DNA of 38,338 nt, taken from NCBI GenBank assembly GCA_964655245.1, contig CAZZLQ010000016.1:1-38338 (forward strand). Direction: 5' to 3'. The notes below the pieces were generated by a model, which searched no databases, was not told where the DNA came from, and was given only the letters and a program-made list of their open reading frames with translations. The stretch is from JBEIHI01 sp964655245 (lineage in GTDB: Bacteria > Bdellovibrionota > UBA2394). Positions within the stretch are counted from its first letter, which is position 1. The number at the start of each line of letters is the position of its first letter. Positions 31,359 through 38,338 of the stretch are shown here, one piece after another. A program made the position numbers and the translations under genes.

Positions 31359-32335
31359 GCGCTTGAACCCCACTCAGAGCTTAAATCATCAATCATATCT
31401 AAGGGCCCCGAAAGCAACTCGGGCCAAAAACCGCCATTCCAAGTCATCTCAGCTAGAGCAGCCTGTCCCCACTCCGAAGGATGAAAGCAATCAATACTCA
31501 ATGACTTCGCAACCCCCAGTGGGTTCTTGTAGCCCGTCACTGCTTTCAACTGAGCCTTGGGAAACTCCAGACTCAACCTCTCAGGTAAGGCAGCAATGCC
31601 TCTCTCATAGGCAGCAAAAATCGCCTTGGTTTGCTGATAAGCCTGCTCCTGATCCGGCTGAAATATGGTCATGTTTCCATAGACCTTTCGACGCATATCC
31701 CCGCAATTGATATCCCAACCGAGAAGCTTGTAGGCCTCAAGCTTCTCCGACTTCTCAAAGACCTGATGAATCTGAGGAAGACCTACAAACAAAATGAATC
31801 TTTCTTGGTAAGACTGAAGAAGTTGCCGCGCCATCGCCTCGATATTGCCCACAAACTGAATCGGTGAGGTGATTGAGTCAGAAGTCGCTGAGCCCAAATC
31901 GTTAGCCCCAATAAAGATGGTCACATACTCAATGGGCTTCCCCACCTTTCTCTCTTGATCAAACAAAAGAGTGAGCTGATCCGACAAGTCAGACGACTCA
32001 GCTCCCGAAACTGCAAAGTTAAATTTCACCAAGTCTGGCTCCGCTGTCTTGAGGCGTTCGTAATGAGACAAAACGATATCATTAGCACCCGAACCCGTAG
32101 CCCAGGACAAAGACTCTTTCGCATAGAGCTTTCGAAAGGCCGCCAACCTCTCCTCTTTGGTGTCATTACTTGTTGCAATGGCCGCCATGGTGATGACCTC
32201 ACCAAGCGAGGGCGGATTCTCTAAACTAAACCCAGCAAGTAGAGCCTCTGACATGGAGTCTCCCAAAACCGCCATTGATTTCGGAACTGGCAAACTCGCA
32301 GTGATTGATAACGCAATAAGACAAGATCCCAACAT
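31352..32335 (-). CDS. SGNH/GDSL-type hydrolase, probably exported
   Basis: 327 residues from ATG 32335; TTG 32341, two codons earlier, is an alternative. A hydrophobic N-terminus (MLGSCLIALSITASLPV) suggests export or membrane anchoring. SGNH blocks are visible: block I MAVLGDSMSEALLAG with the nucleophile Ser, block III FIGANDLGSAT with Asn, and block V DCFHPSEWGQAALAEM with the Asp-x-x-His pair. These enzymes are esterases or lipases acting on lipids, acylated glycans or thioesters. The substrate is unknown. A terminator for the PhaR-like gene lies between that gene and this one, so it has its own promoter. Confidence 0.85.
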   Translation of the reverse strand: MLGSCLIALSITASLPVPKSMAVLGDSMSEALLAGFSLENPPSLGEVITMAAIATSNDTKEERLAAFRKLYAKESLSWATGSGANDIVLSHYERLKTAEPDLVKFNFAVSGAESSDLSDQLTLLFDQERKVGKPIEYVTIFIGANDLGSATSDSITSPIQFVGNIEAMARQLLQSYQERFILFVGLPQIHQVFEKSEKLEAYKLLGWDINCGDMRRKVYGNMTIFQPDQEQAYQQTKAIFAAYERGIAALPERLSLEFPKAQLKAVTGYKNPLGVAKSLSIDCFHPSEWGQAALAEMTWNGGFWPELLSGPLDMIDDLSSEWGSSAQ

Positions 32336-32412
32336 ACCCAATACCCACCCAGACCATAGACTAGCACAGCTAACATCTCGATTCTAGGCGGGCGGGCTGT
32401 TGACGCATCAGG

Positions 32413-32444
32413 AAAAAAAGAAAAGGGAGACAAAATGTCTCCCC
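32413..32444 (-). terminator. Rho-independent terminator after the PhaR-like gene
   Basis: On the minus strand an 8-bp stem (GGGAGACA/TGTCTCCC, plus-strand positions 32426-32433 and 32437-32444) with a 3-nt loop is followed by a T-rich run (TTTTCTTTTTTT). A second imperfect hairpin (32463-32491, TGAGTCA/TGACTCA arms) lies between it and the stop codon. Confidence 0.85.
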
Positions 32445-32497
32445 TCTCAAATCTGACGCAAATGAGTCAACTGATCAGATCAGCTGACTCAGCGCAG

Positions 32498-32872
32498 TTA
32501 GTTCGCCGTGTTGGCTGCTGCAGCAGGATTAGAAGTAGTTCCACCTGCGTTTGCCGCTAAAGCAGCAGAACCTTCGCCGTTACCAAAGGTAGCCAGCGTG
32601 GAAATGCTGGAGGACAAAAGGCCTTGCTCTTGCTTAATGGCAGACTCCAAAGTGCCTTCGGGAAGGCTCTTGAGGAACTCTCGCTCTTTTTGGAACAGAA
32701 TTTGGGTCAGTGTGAAGCGAGTGATGTCTTGCTTAGTTCTGTTATCAACCACAATGACGCTATTTCCAGCTTTGATCATCTCGACGATGTCTTTGTAGCT
32801 GATGTAGCTCGCTGAATCAGTGTTGTAGAGTTTTCGGTTTGGATACTTCTTGATAATAATTTTTCTTCCCAT
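32498..32872 (-). CDS. PhaR-like polyhydroxyalkanoate synthesis regulator
   Basis: 124 residues. The first 60 match the PHB/PHA accumulation regulator DNA-binding domain: KIIIKKYPNRKLYNTDSASYISYKDIVEMIKAG, then VVDNRTKQDITRFTLTQILF. PhaR proteins bind DNA and, in the classical case, polyhydroxybutyrate, to repress phasin genes. The C-terminus (about 85-124) is Ala/Gly/Asn-rich low complexity and shorter than in proteobacterial PhaR. No PHA synthase or phasin gene is in the window, so in this lineage it may regulate something else. A GGGAGGG ribosome site precedes the ATG. A perfect TTGACA hexamer on this strand at 32933-32938 may be a -35 element, but no good -10 is paired with it. Confidence 0.88.
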   Translation of the reverse strand: MGRKIIIKKYPNRKLYNTDSASYISYKDIVEMIKAGNSVIVVDNRTKQDITRFTLTQILFQKEREFLKSLPEGTLESAIKQEQGLLSSSISTLATFGNGEGSAALAANAGGTTSNPAAAANTAN

Positions 32873-33224
32873 GGCTTTCGCCCTCCCTCTAGAAACTTGT
32901 GTTTTCGTTCACAACTCGACGTTGCTATCGAATGTCAATTTTGCAAGAGCTGTGCCGAAGATGCGCCGAACAGGCGCGCTGCTTCTGATGCGTTCTAACC
33001 TCTCAATTTGATTCACTTTACACTCTGAGCAAACGCATATGCGTCATGCGGCGATGTATAAATTTATCCAAATTAAGCCGTCAAAACATCTGCACGGCGT
33101 TGAAATTTTGACCCCCCCTTAACCAGCCCCATTGTCTCATCCACTCCCCCAGTGACCAAATAAAATCTGTAGAAGTCGCCAAAAAACATGTCATTTTTTT
33201 GACACAAAACGGCGTGCACTTGAG
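32873..33224. promoter_or_regulatory. 352-bp intergenic region upstream of the PhaR-like gene
   Basis: No gene is visible. The region holds the presumed promoter of the PhaR-like gene (TTGACA, minus strand, 32933-32938), a small hairpin (GCGCC/GGCGC, 32963-32977, extendable by GAAG/CTTC) and a perfect 12-bp palindrome ACGCATATGCGT at 33033-33044 that could be an operator. Its right end contains a weak terminator for the argS-MFS unit. Confidence 0.5.
33179..33204 (-). terminator. Weak possible terminator of the argS-MFS unit
   Basis: On the minus strand TGTCA-A(6)-TGACA (plus 33189-33204) is followed by TGTTTTTTGG. The stem is only 5 bp and AT-rich, so this is a tentative call. Confidence 0.3.
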
Positions 33225-34550
33225 TTAGTTTTTCCGTGGACCTCGGCTAAGGCCCCGAGGAAGAACTCGACTGATCTCAATATAGGTAAGTCTTGGCACC
33301 GAAGCCTCTCGGACAAAGTCCCGATAGTGCCTCCAAGACACCTTAAAGTTCTTTAATCTCAACATCAGGAAGACAAAAGCGACGGCAAGTCCCAAACGCA
33401 ACCAGGCCGAGACGGCAAACAACTCCAAATAAGAAACCCCATGATCTTGGAGGATGGAACCCACAAGTCCTCCGGAAATAGTAGCAACACTGCTGAGGCC
33501 CAAATGAATTCCCAATACCTGTCGAAACTTCCGTGGAAACTGACTTTGAATAATCAAAATGCACGCCAAATCAAATCCCGCCCAGTACAAACCCGCAAAG
33601 AGCTGGAGAAAGGACAGCAAAAGGAGATCAGAAAAGAACAACCACAACAAACAGTTGGCCGCGGCCATAAACATGGCCACTTGAAGACCCATGAGCGGTT
33701 GAAATGATTTCATCGCTTCACCATAGGAGGTCATCAAAAGCGCTAAACCCAAAAAAGACATCCCACTGATAATCGACACGTCTAAAACAGAGAAGTGCAG
33801 TTCATTCACCATGTAGGGCAGAAAGTACGGCGAAGCAATGTTGGCGACGAGCTTGAAGGCCGCTGCAAAGCCCACCACGGCCACTACACCCCATAGTGGC
33901 CAACGAGTCGCTCCTTCATCAGCACGCAATTTCAAATGAGCAGCACGCGGTGGCGAATCTTGAAGTAGCAGCATGACCAAAGAGACGCAGCGAGCAGCGA
34001 GTCCCACAACAAAGAGCCAAAAAAAACTTCGGCCCCATTGATTCTCCTCGGAGATCGAATGGATCCAGTAAGCTCCAATCCAAAACAGTGCGAGCGTAAT
34101 GAAAGCCAAAAAAGAATTCCGTCGTGAAATGAATCGACCGAATCTCTGCTGAGGAAGCCAGCCTGAAATCCAATCCATCCAAAGAGGTGCAGCAGTCATT
34201 TGCCCAAGCCAATACAAACTCAGAGCTGCAAAACACCAAACAAAATGATTTTCCTCCTGAGTCGAAACAACGAGCAGTGCTACGCCTATAATCTGAATCA
34301 GGACACTGCCAACAACACCCCACTTGAGTCTGTGATCGGAAATAAGCTGTGGCACCAGCCAATTGCCGAGCGCCCCCAGCATCAGCGGAACAGTTGAAAT
34401 CAATCCCACCTGAGTGGGAGTCAGCCCCCGCTTGACGGCAAAGAAAAGCGCAAAGCTCTCAGCCAAGGCCACCATCACGGCATAGAAAGATCCCTCGAAG
34501 TACGAGAATCTGAGAGTGCGCCGCCTCTGAATCGTATCAATGCGGCTCAT
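33225..34550 (-). CDS. Major facilitator superfamily transporter
   Basis: 441 residues with 12 predicted membrane helices. The N-terminus RRTLRFSYFEGSFYAVMVALAESFALFFAVKRGLTPTQVGLISTVPLMLGALGNWLVPQLI has the MFS first helix pair and a loop close to the motif-A position; GLYWAGFDLACILIIQSQFPRKFRQVLG occurs in the second half. Substrate and direction are not predictable. The gene begins 5 nt after the stop of argS, so it is the second gene of that operon. The C-terminus has a basic end (SRVLPRGLSRGPRKN). Confidence 0.87.
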   Translation of the reverse strand: MSRIDTIQRRRTLRFSYFEGSFYAVMVALAESFALFFAVKRGLTPTQVGLISTVPLMLGALGNWLVPQLISDHRLKWGVVGSVLIQIIGVALLVVSTQEENHFVWCFAALSLYWLGQMTAAPLWMDWISGWLPQQRFGRFISRRNSFLAFITLALFWIGAYWIHSISEENQWGRSFFWLFVVGLAARCVSLVMLLLQDSPPRAAHLKLRADEGATRWPLWGVVAVVGFAAAFKLVANIASPYFLPYMVNELHFSVLDVSIISGMSFLGLALLMTSYGEAMKSFQPLMGLQVAMFMAAANCLLWLFFSDLLLLSFLQLFAGLYWAGFDLACILIIQSQFPRKFRQVLGIHLGLSSVATISGGLVGSILQDHGVSYLELFAVSAWLRLGLAVAFVFLMLRLKNFKVSWRHYRDFVREASVPRLTYIEISRVLPRGLSRGPRKN

Positions 34551-34555
34551 CTAAA

Positions 34556-36301
34556 TCACATTCGTTGCGGACACTTGATCCCCAGCAGCTGAAGACCTTG
34601 AACCAAAACAGCCCGAGTCATTTTGATCAAAGTGATCCGACCCGGACGGTCTGCATCATCCCCCTTCAGAACAGGAACGTTCGAATAAAAACGATTGAAA
34701 CACGCCGCAAGGTCGAGCAACTCATGCGAGATCAACGACGGTTCATATTCACGAGCGGCCGCCTCAACAACACTCGGGAATCTCAGCAAGAATCGAGCGA
34801 GTTCTCGCTCCTCCGCAGTTTTCAACATTGGCTGAGCCTGTGCTTCGATGTCATGACCCGCTTCCTTGGCCTTCTCAAGCAAAGCCGTCAAACGCACGGT
34901 GGAGTACTGCAAATAAGGACCTGAATCTCCTTCGAAATTGAGAATCGACTTCCAATCGAACAAAATGTCTTTGAGGCGCTTCGCATGAAGATCAAAGAAA
35001 ATCACTGCACCGGTTCCAACCATCTCCGCCACTGATTCCTTCTCGGAATCAGAAAGCTTTCTCTCCTCGGGCTTTGTCTTTTCCTTTTCCTCGATGATCT
35101 CAGCAGCATGTTGCACCGCCTGCTTCAACACACTTTCCAGCAAAATGATGTTACCCTTGCGAGTCGACATCTTCCCCTCTGGAAACTTGATCAAGCCAAA
35201 GCCAACGTGCGCACATTTCTGAGCCCACTCAAATCCCATGAGCTCCAAAACCTTAAACACCTGCTTGAAGTGCAGCGACTGCTCTGAGCCGACGACATAG
35301 ACCAATCGAGTCGGCTTGAAGGTCTTGGCCCGATACTCGGCCGTCGCTAAATCTCTGGTGGCATACAAGGTCGAGCCATCAGATTTCTTGATCAAACAAG
35401 GCGGCATTCCAAACTCTTCAAGATCAACGATCTCAGCACCTTCTGATTCTTTCAGAAGTTTTTTGGTCTTGAGACTCGCAGCCGTCTTCTCCATCAGCTC
35501 GTTGTAGAACGACTCACCTGTCACATAATCAAAATCAACGCCGAGCTTGTCATAGATTCTTTTGAACTCGTGGTAACTGACATCACGAAACCATTTCCAA
35601 AGCTCAAGAGCCTCGGCGTCACCCTTCTCGAGTCTCACAAACCACTCACGGGCCTCATCGAGAAGACCAGGATTATCTTTTTCTTTTTCGTGAAACTCGA
35701 CATAGAGCTTGTAAAGATTATTCACCGGATCGCCTCGAACAAACTCAGCCGAACCGAAGTTCTTGTACGCAGTGATCATTTTGCCAAACTGAGTACCCCA
35801 ATCACCCAAGTGATTGATACGAATCACCTTCGCACCAAGAGCTGTCATAATTCGACAGAGAGCCGCACCAATATTGGTGGATCGAAGATGTCCAATCCCG
35901 AACGGCTTTGCGATATTCGGTGAGGAATAATCGACAGTGACCGTTTCATCCTTCCACGCCTTTTGAGAATCTCTGAGCGGCTCAGCACTTCGGCGAGCAA
36001 CCTCCGTTCCCAGTGTCTCCGCTTGAAATCGAATGTTAATGAAGCCTTTGATGACTTCGGATTTTTCAATCCCCAAATCCGCCTGATGCGCACTGAGCTT
36101 TTCCACCACTAGCTGCGCAACCGCAGGGGGTGGCATTTTCCGGGACTTCGCCAATGCGAAACACGGCATGGCCAAGTCAAATTGGGTGGTGGCCTCTGAA
36201 GCAGGAGGCTGCTCCAAAACCAAGTGCCCCGACCAATCCGGGAACTGTTGGAGCAGAAAATTTTCCAGCTTTTGGATGTAGTTTAAGCGGCGATCAATCA
36301 C
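34556..36301 (-). CDS. argS: Arginine-tRNA ligase
   Basis: 581 residues with class I synthetase signatures: the HIGH-like GIGH near residues 135-138 (SSPNIAKPFGIGHLRST), INHLGDWGTQFGKMI, and the KMSKS-equivalent MSTRKGN near residue 379, followed by the ArgRS-type anticodon-binding helical domain (DSGPYLQYSTVRLTALLEKA and the C-terminal ALLE..LELLGI-like end). The N-terminal additional domain for tRNA D-loop contact is present. It charges tRNA-Arg with arginine and needs the tRNA for activation. Length and order are standard. It is the first gene of the argS-MFS operon and is divergent from bioY (82 bp between). Confidence 0.97.
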   Translation of the reverse strand: MIDRRLNYIQKLENFLLQQFPDWSGHLVLEQPPASEATTQFDLAMPCFALAKSRKMPPPAVAQLVVEKLSAHQADLGIEKSEVIKGFINIRFQAETLGTEVARRSAEPLRDSQKAWKDETVTVDYSSPNIAKPFGIGHLRSTNIGAALCRIMTALGAKVIRINHLGDWGTQFGKMITAYKNFGSAEFVRGDPVNNLYKLYVEFHEKEKDNPGLLDEAREWFVRLEKGDAEALELWKWFRDVSYHEFKRIYDKLGVDFDYVTGESFYNELMEKTAASLKTKKLLKESEGAEIVDLEEFGMPPCLIKKSDGSTLYATRDLATAEYRAKTFKPTRLVYVVGSEQSLHFKQVFKVLELMGFEWAQKCAHVGFGLIKFPEGKMSTRKGNIILLESVLKQAVQHAAEIIEEKEKTKPEERKLSDSEKESVAEMVGTGAVIFFDLHAKRLKDILFDWKSILNFEGDSGPYLQYSTVRLTALLEKAKEAGHDIEAQAQPMLKTAEERELARFLLRFPSVVEAAAREYEPSLISHELLDLAACFNRFYSNVPVLKGDDADRPGRITLIKMTRAVLVQGLQLLGIKCPQRM

Positions 36302-36383
36302 GGAAAGCTTTTACCGAAACCCGGCTAAATTCAAAAGTAAATCGCTCTAAAAACGGATCTGGCTTATTGACCCCCGCCCTTGA

Positions 36384-36959
36384 ATGCGCTTCGATAAAGG
36401 GATGAAAGCACTCAGCATTTCTCGAAGCTCCGATTGGGTCGTTATTGCATTTCAAATCTTGTTTTTCTCGGTTCTGACCGCCTTGTGCGCTCAGATTAAG
36501 TTCTATCTCCCTTTCACCCCCGTTCCGATCACACTTCAGTCCTTCGCCGTGATCATGGCGGGAGCGACGCTAGGAAGTCATCGAGGCGCGATCTCGCAAG
36601 CTTTCTTGTTTGTGCTCGGAGGCCTTGGCTTTCAGGTTTTCACCGGTGAAGCGGCTGGATGGTTGGCTTTGTTAGGCCCAACAGGAGGTTATATTTTGGG
36701 CTTCATTTTGGCTGCCTATGTGGCCGGAGCAATGAAAGAAAAAGGCTACCTCAATGGCTTTTGGCGGTCCGCGCTTTGGATGTTCATCGCCTCCTTCTTT
36801 ATTTTTCTTCCAGGCGTTGTCTGGCTCAAAGTCTCTACTTCAATGTCCTGGCAGCAAGCGGTGATGCTTGGCTTTGTGCCATTCCTTGCGGGTGATGTTG
36901 TCAAAACCTTCATGGCTGCTGGTTCACATTGGGCATTGAGCAAATGGAGCCGATCCTAG
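36384..36959 (+). CDS. bioY: Biotin transporter BioY (ECF S component)
   Basis: 191 residues and about six membrane helices. Typical BioY stretches are ALCAQIKFYLPFTPVPITLQSFAVIMAGATLGSHRGAISQAFLFVLGGLGFQVF, GWLALLGPTGGYILGFILAAYVAG and the C-terminal FVPFLAGDVVKTFMAA. BioY captures biotin and works either with the EcfAT module or alone. No bioMN genes are adjacent, so shared EcfAT or solitary function is likely. ATG 36384 and ATG 36402 are both possible; neither has a good ribosome site. It converges with the kinase gene. Confidence 0.95.
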   Translation: MRFDKGMKALSISRSSDWVVIAFQILFFSVLTALCAQIKFYLPFTPVPITLQSFAVIMAGATLGSHRGAISQAFLFVLGGLGFQVFTGEAAGWLALLGPTGGYILGFILAAYVAGAMKEKGYLNGFWRSALWMFIASFFIFLPGVVWLKVSTSMSWQQAVMLGFVPFLAGDVVKTFMAAGSHWALSKWSRS

Positions 36960-36973
36960 GAATTCCCTTTGAA

Positions 36974-38269
36974 TCAGGCGGAGATGAACTCGGCCTGATA
37001 CGGAGTGGGGCCCAGCACTCTGTGCCTCACTCGACCCAAAACATTGTTAATCGGGTTTGATCGCTTAAGAAATCGGACGACGGGCTTTCTTCGAACGCCT
37101 AACCACTCCAAAATCAATTGAGCCTTTTGCTCCATCGAATCAGTGCGCGCGAGCTGGCGCATCAATCGCAAACCCACGGCTCGATCTCCAACAACAAGCT
37201 CGGCCTTGGCACGATAGAGATGAATCGAAGGTCGGTCCTGAAATCGATCATGAAGGCCTCGCAATGCATCGAGTCCCTTCTGCTCAAGCCCGGGTGTCAA
37301 AGCTTGAATCCAAGCACAGCCCGCAAGAAAGTCGGGATCCTGAACATTGAGATCCTTTCGAAACAAGGATTTCAAGTAGAAGCTCAACTCGATCCCATCA
37401 ATTCCCGACATGAAAACAGTTTTTGACGCTTCATCAAGCGCCTTCAAAACAGCCTCTGCATCTTGGAATCGATGGTCTCGCTGCGGATTGAGCATTTTTC
37501 GAATCACGGTCTCGATTGCTGCTGGAACATCGTTTCGAATCGTTCGTAGAGCACGATGTTCACCGCGACAAATGGCGGCCATCGCATCTTGATCCAAGTC
37601 TCGCAAATAGAGCGGCTCTCCCGAAAGCATCTCCCAAAGAACGATTCCGGTCGCAAAAATGTCAGAGCGATGATCGAGAGTATCTCCTCGAAGCTGCTCA
37701 GGGGAGAGATAGCACATTTTACCTCTCAGCTCGCCATTAGGGGTCAGCTGATGAACTTCGTCATGGACTGCCTTGCTAATTCCAAAGTCGAGAATCTTTA
37801 CCTCACCCGAATACGTCACAAAGATATTCGACGGATTGAGATCTCGATGAACAATTCCAAGAGGCTTGCCTCGCTTGTCTCGCTTTTTGTGAGCATAACC
37901 AAGGCCCTTCAGCACACCCTGAATCACAAAAAGAGCTAAGGGCAGAGGCATTCGAGTTTGTCGACTGTGAAGTAGTTTGAGAATCTCTCGGAGATTCACT
38001 CCATCGAGATACTCTAAAACCAGAACAAGCTTGTTTCCGATTTCCTCAAATTGATAGGCACGCACGATATTGGGATGATTCAACTGAAACGTGATCTCGG
38101 CTTCCCGAATGAACAGATCTCGAAAGACCCTGTTCTCTTCATGCTCCTGCAAAATGGTCTTCAAAGCGACAGGTCGACCACGGTCATCCAAAGATCGAAC
38201 GACCTCACCCATACCACCTTGAGCCAAACGCTCTGCTAGCCGAAAATGACCAAGCTTTCGATACTCCAC
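36974..38269 (-). CDS. Ser/Thr protein kinase (Pkn type)
   Basis: 431 residues from GTG 38269, with GGGGAG 5-8 nt upstream. The kinase domain (about 8-275) shows the glycine loop LAQGGMGEVVRS, the ATP-binding Lys37 (VALKTI), catalytic HRDLNPSN (Asp143), DFGISKA (161-163) and the CYLSPEQLRGD activation-segment end. The usual Lys in HRDLKPxN is Asn, as in many deltaproteobacterial kinases. No transmembrane helix or PASTA domain follows; the C-terminal 150 residues form a helical, possibly TPR-like region (LEQKGLDALRGLHDRF, IHLYRAKAELVVGDRAVGLRLMRQLARTD). It probably phosphorylates cytosolic targets; these are unknown. Confidence 0.92.
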   Translation of the reverse strand: MEYRKLGHFRLAERLAQGGMGEVVRSLDDRGRPVALKTILQEHEENRVFRDLFIREAEITFQLNHPNIVRAYQFEEIGNKLVLVLEYLDGVNLREILKLLHSRQTRMPLPLALFVIQGVLKGLGYAHKKRDKRGKPLGIVHRDLNPSNIFVTYSGEVKILDFGISKAVHDEVHQLTPNGELRGKMCYLSPEQLRGDTLDHRSDIFATGIVLWEMLSGEPLYLRDLDQDAMAAICRGEHRALRTIRNDVPAAIETVIRKMLNPQRDHRFQDAEAVLKALDEASKTVFMSGIDGIELSFYLKSLFRKDLNVQDPDFLAGCAWIQALTPGLEQKGLDALRGLHDRFQDRPSIHLYRAKAELVVGDRAVGLRLMRQLARTDSMEQKAQLILEWLGVRRKPVVRFLKRSNPINNVLGRVRHRVLGPTPYQAEFISA

Positions 38270-38293
38270 ACCCCAACTCCCCTAGAGCCTCTT

Positions 38294-38299
38294 ATTATA
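38294..38299 (-). promoter_or_regulatory. Candidate -10 box for the kinase gene
   Basis: A consensus TATAAT lies on the minus strand 25 nt upstream of the GTG start. A possible -35 (TGGACC) is 19 nt further upstream and matches TTGACA at only four of six bases, so promoter strength is uncertain. Confidence 0.45.
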
Positions 38300-38338
38300 C
38301 CTAGTTTTGACTTTTGTGGGTCCATGATAAACATCTGA

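Noticed and set aside
33194..33224. Plus-strand promoter from TTGACA near 33199
   Set aside because: No acceptable -10 at the right spacing, and it would point into the 3' end of the MFS gene.
1..38338. CRISPR array, phage or integron
   Set aside because: No regular short repeats with unique spacers, no integrase, attC-like series, capsid or tail genes were found; the repeats near 22 kb are tRNA-derived.

Overview
The window looks like a chromosomal segment from a member of the Bdellovibrionota (Bdellovibrio/Oligoflexia relatives). It is about 50% GC, gene-dense, and holds one 100-N scaffolding gap. The affiliation is an inference from gene content: a TIGR02147-family protein, a PhaR-like regulator, a myxobacteria-style Ser/Thr kinase, many signal-peptide proteins of unknown function, a zinc-finger/histone-fold protein, and FliA/WhiG-like sigma sequence in an unusual setting. 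I see no phage, integrase, transposase or CRISPR array.

Layout. 1-4.3 kb (+): end of a NitT/TauT-type substrate-binding protein, an MscS channel, an internally duplicated lipoprotein and a TerC membrane protein. 4.3-10.1 kb: housekeeping genes in alternating orientation (nitroreductase, VOC protein, threonine aldolase, NADP-isocitrate dehydrogenase, Rsm22-type methyltransferase, GST-DoxX pair). 10.2-16.2 kb (+): a secreted M14 carboxypeptidase with a clear terminator, then PIN-PhoH ATPase, DUF429-like protein (apparently CTG start), sigma-factor-like protein and MscL. 16.2-20.7 kb: cobalamin-type binding protein, KefB-type antiporter, and a surface-sorted Pro-rich protein translationally coupled to a TIGR02147 regulator, closed by a strong terminator. 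20.7-22.7 kb: PhnA and a GNAT gene beside a tRNA-Asp(GTC) gene surrounded by tRNA-derived repeats and the assembly gap. 22.7-27.2 kb: two unknown secreted/membrane proteins, a Pif1-like helicase and a Cys-rich lipoprotein. 27.3-38.3 kb: leucyl aminopeptidase, PfkB kinase, dUTPase, zinc-finger histone-fold protein, release-factor-like rescue protein, SGNH hydrolase, PhaR-like regulator, an argS-MFS operon, BioY and a Ser/Thr kinase.

Most interesting items. (1) Two proteins with normally cytosolic domains, a PIN-PhoH ATPase and a FliA/WhiG-like sigma protein with two region-4-like modules, both begin at TTG codons behind good Shine-Dalgarno sequences and carry hydrophobic leaders. After the leader each has a single Cys followed about four residues later by a hydrophobic residue. 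Two unrelated proteins at 22.7 and 24.8 kb carry the same leader-Cys arrangement, which suggests a shared export or anchoring signal. (2) tRNA-Asp 3'-end fragments recur leftwards of the tRNA gene at about 326-bp and 0.6-kb spacing, one interval carrying the GNAT gene, and foldback pseudo-tRNAs with a shared hairpin-plus-motif lie on both sides. (3) A protein joining a C6H2 zinc-binding domain to a histone fold is encoded next to dut. All functional statements are from reading the sequence; no searches were run.
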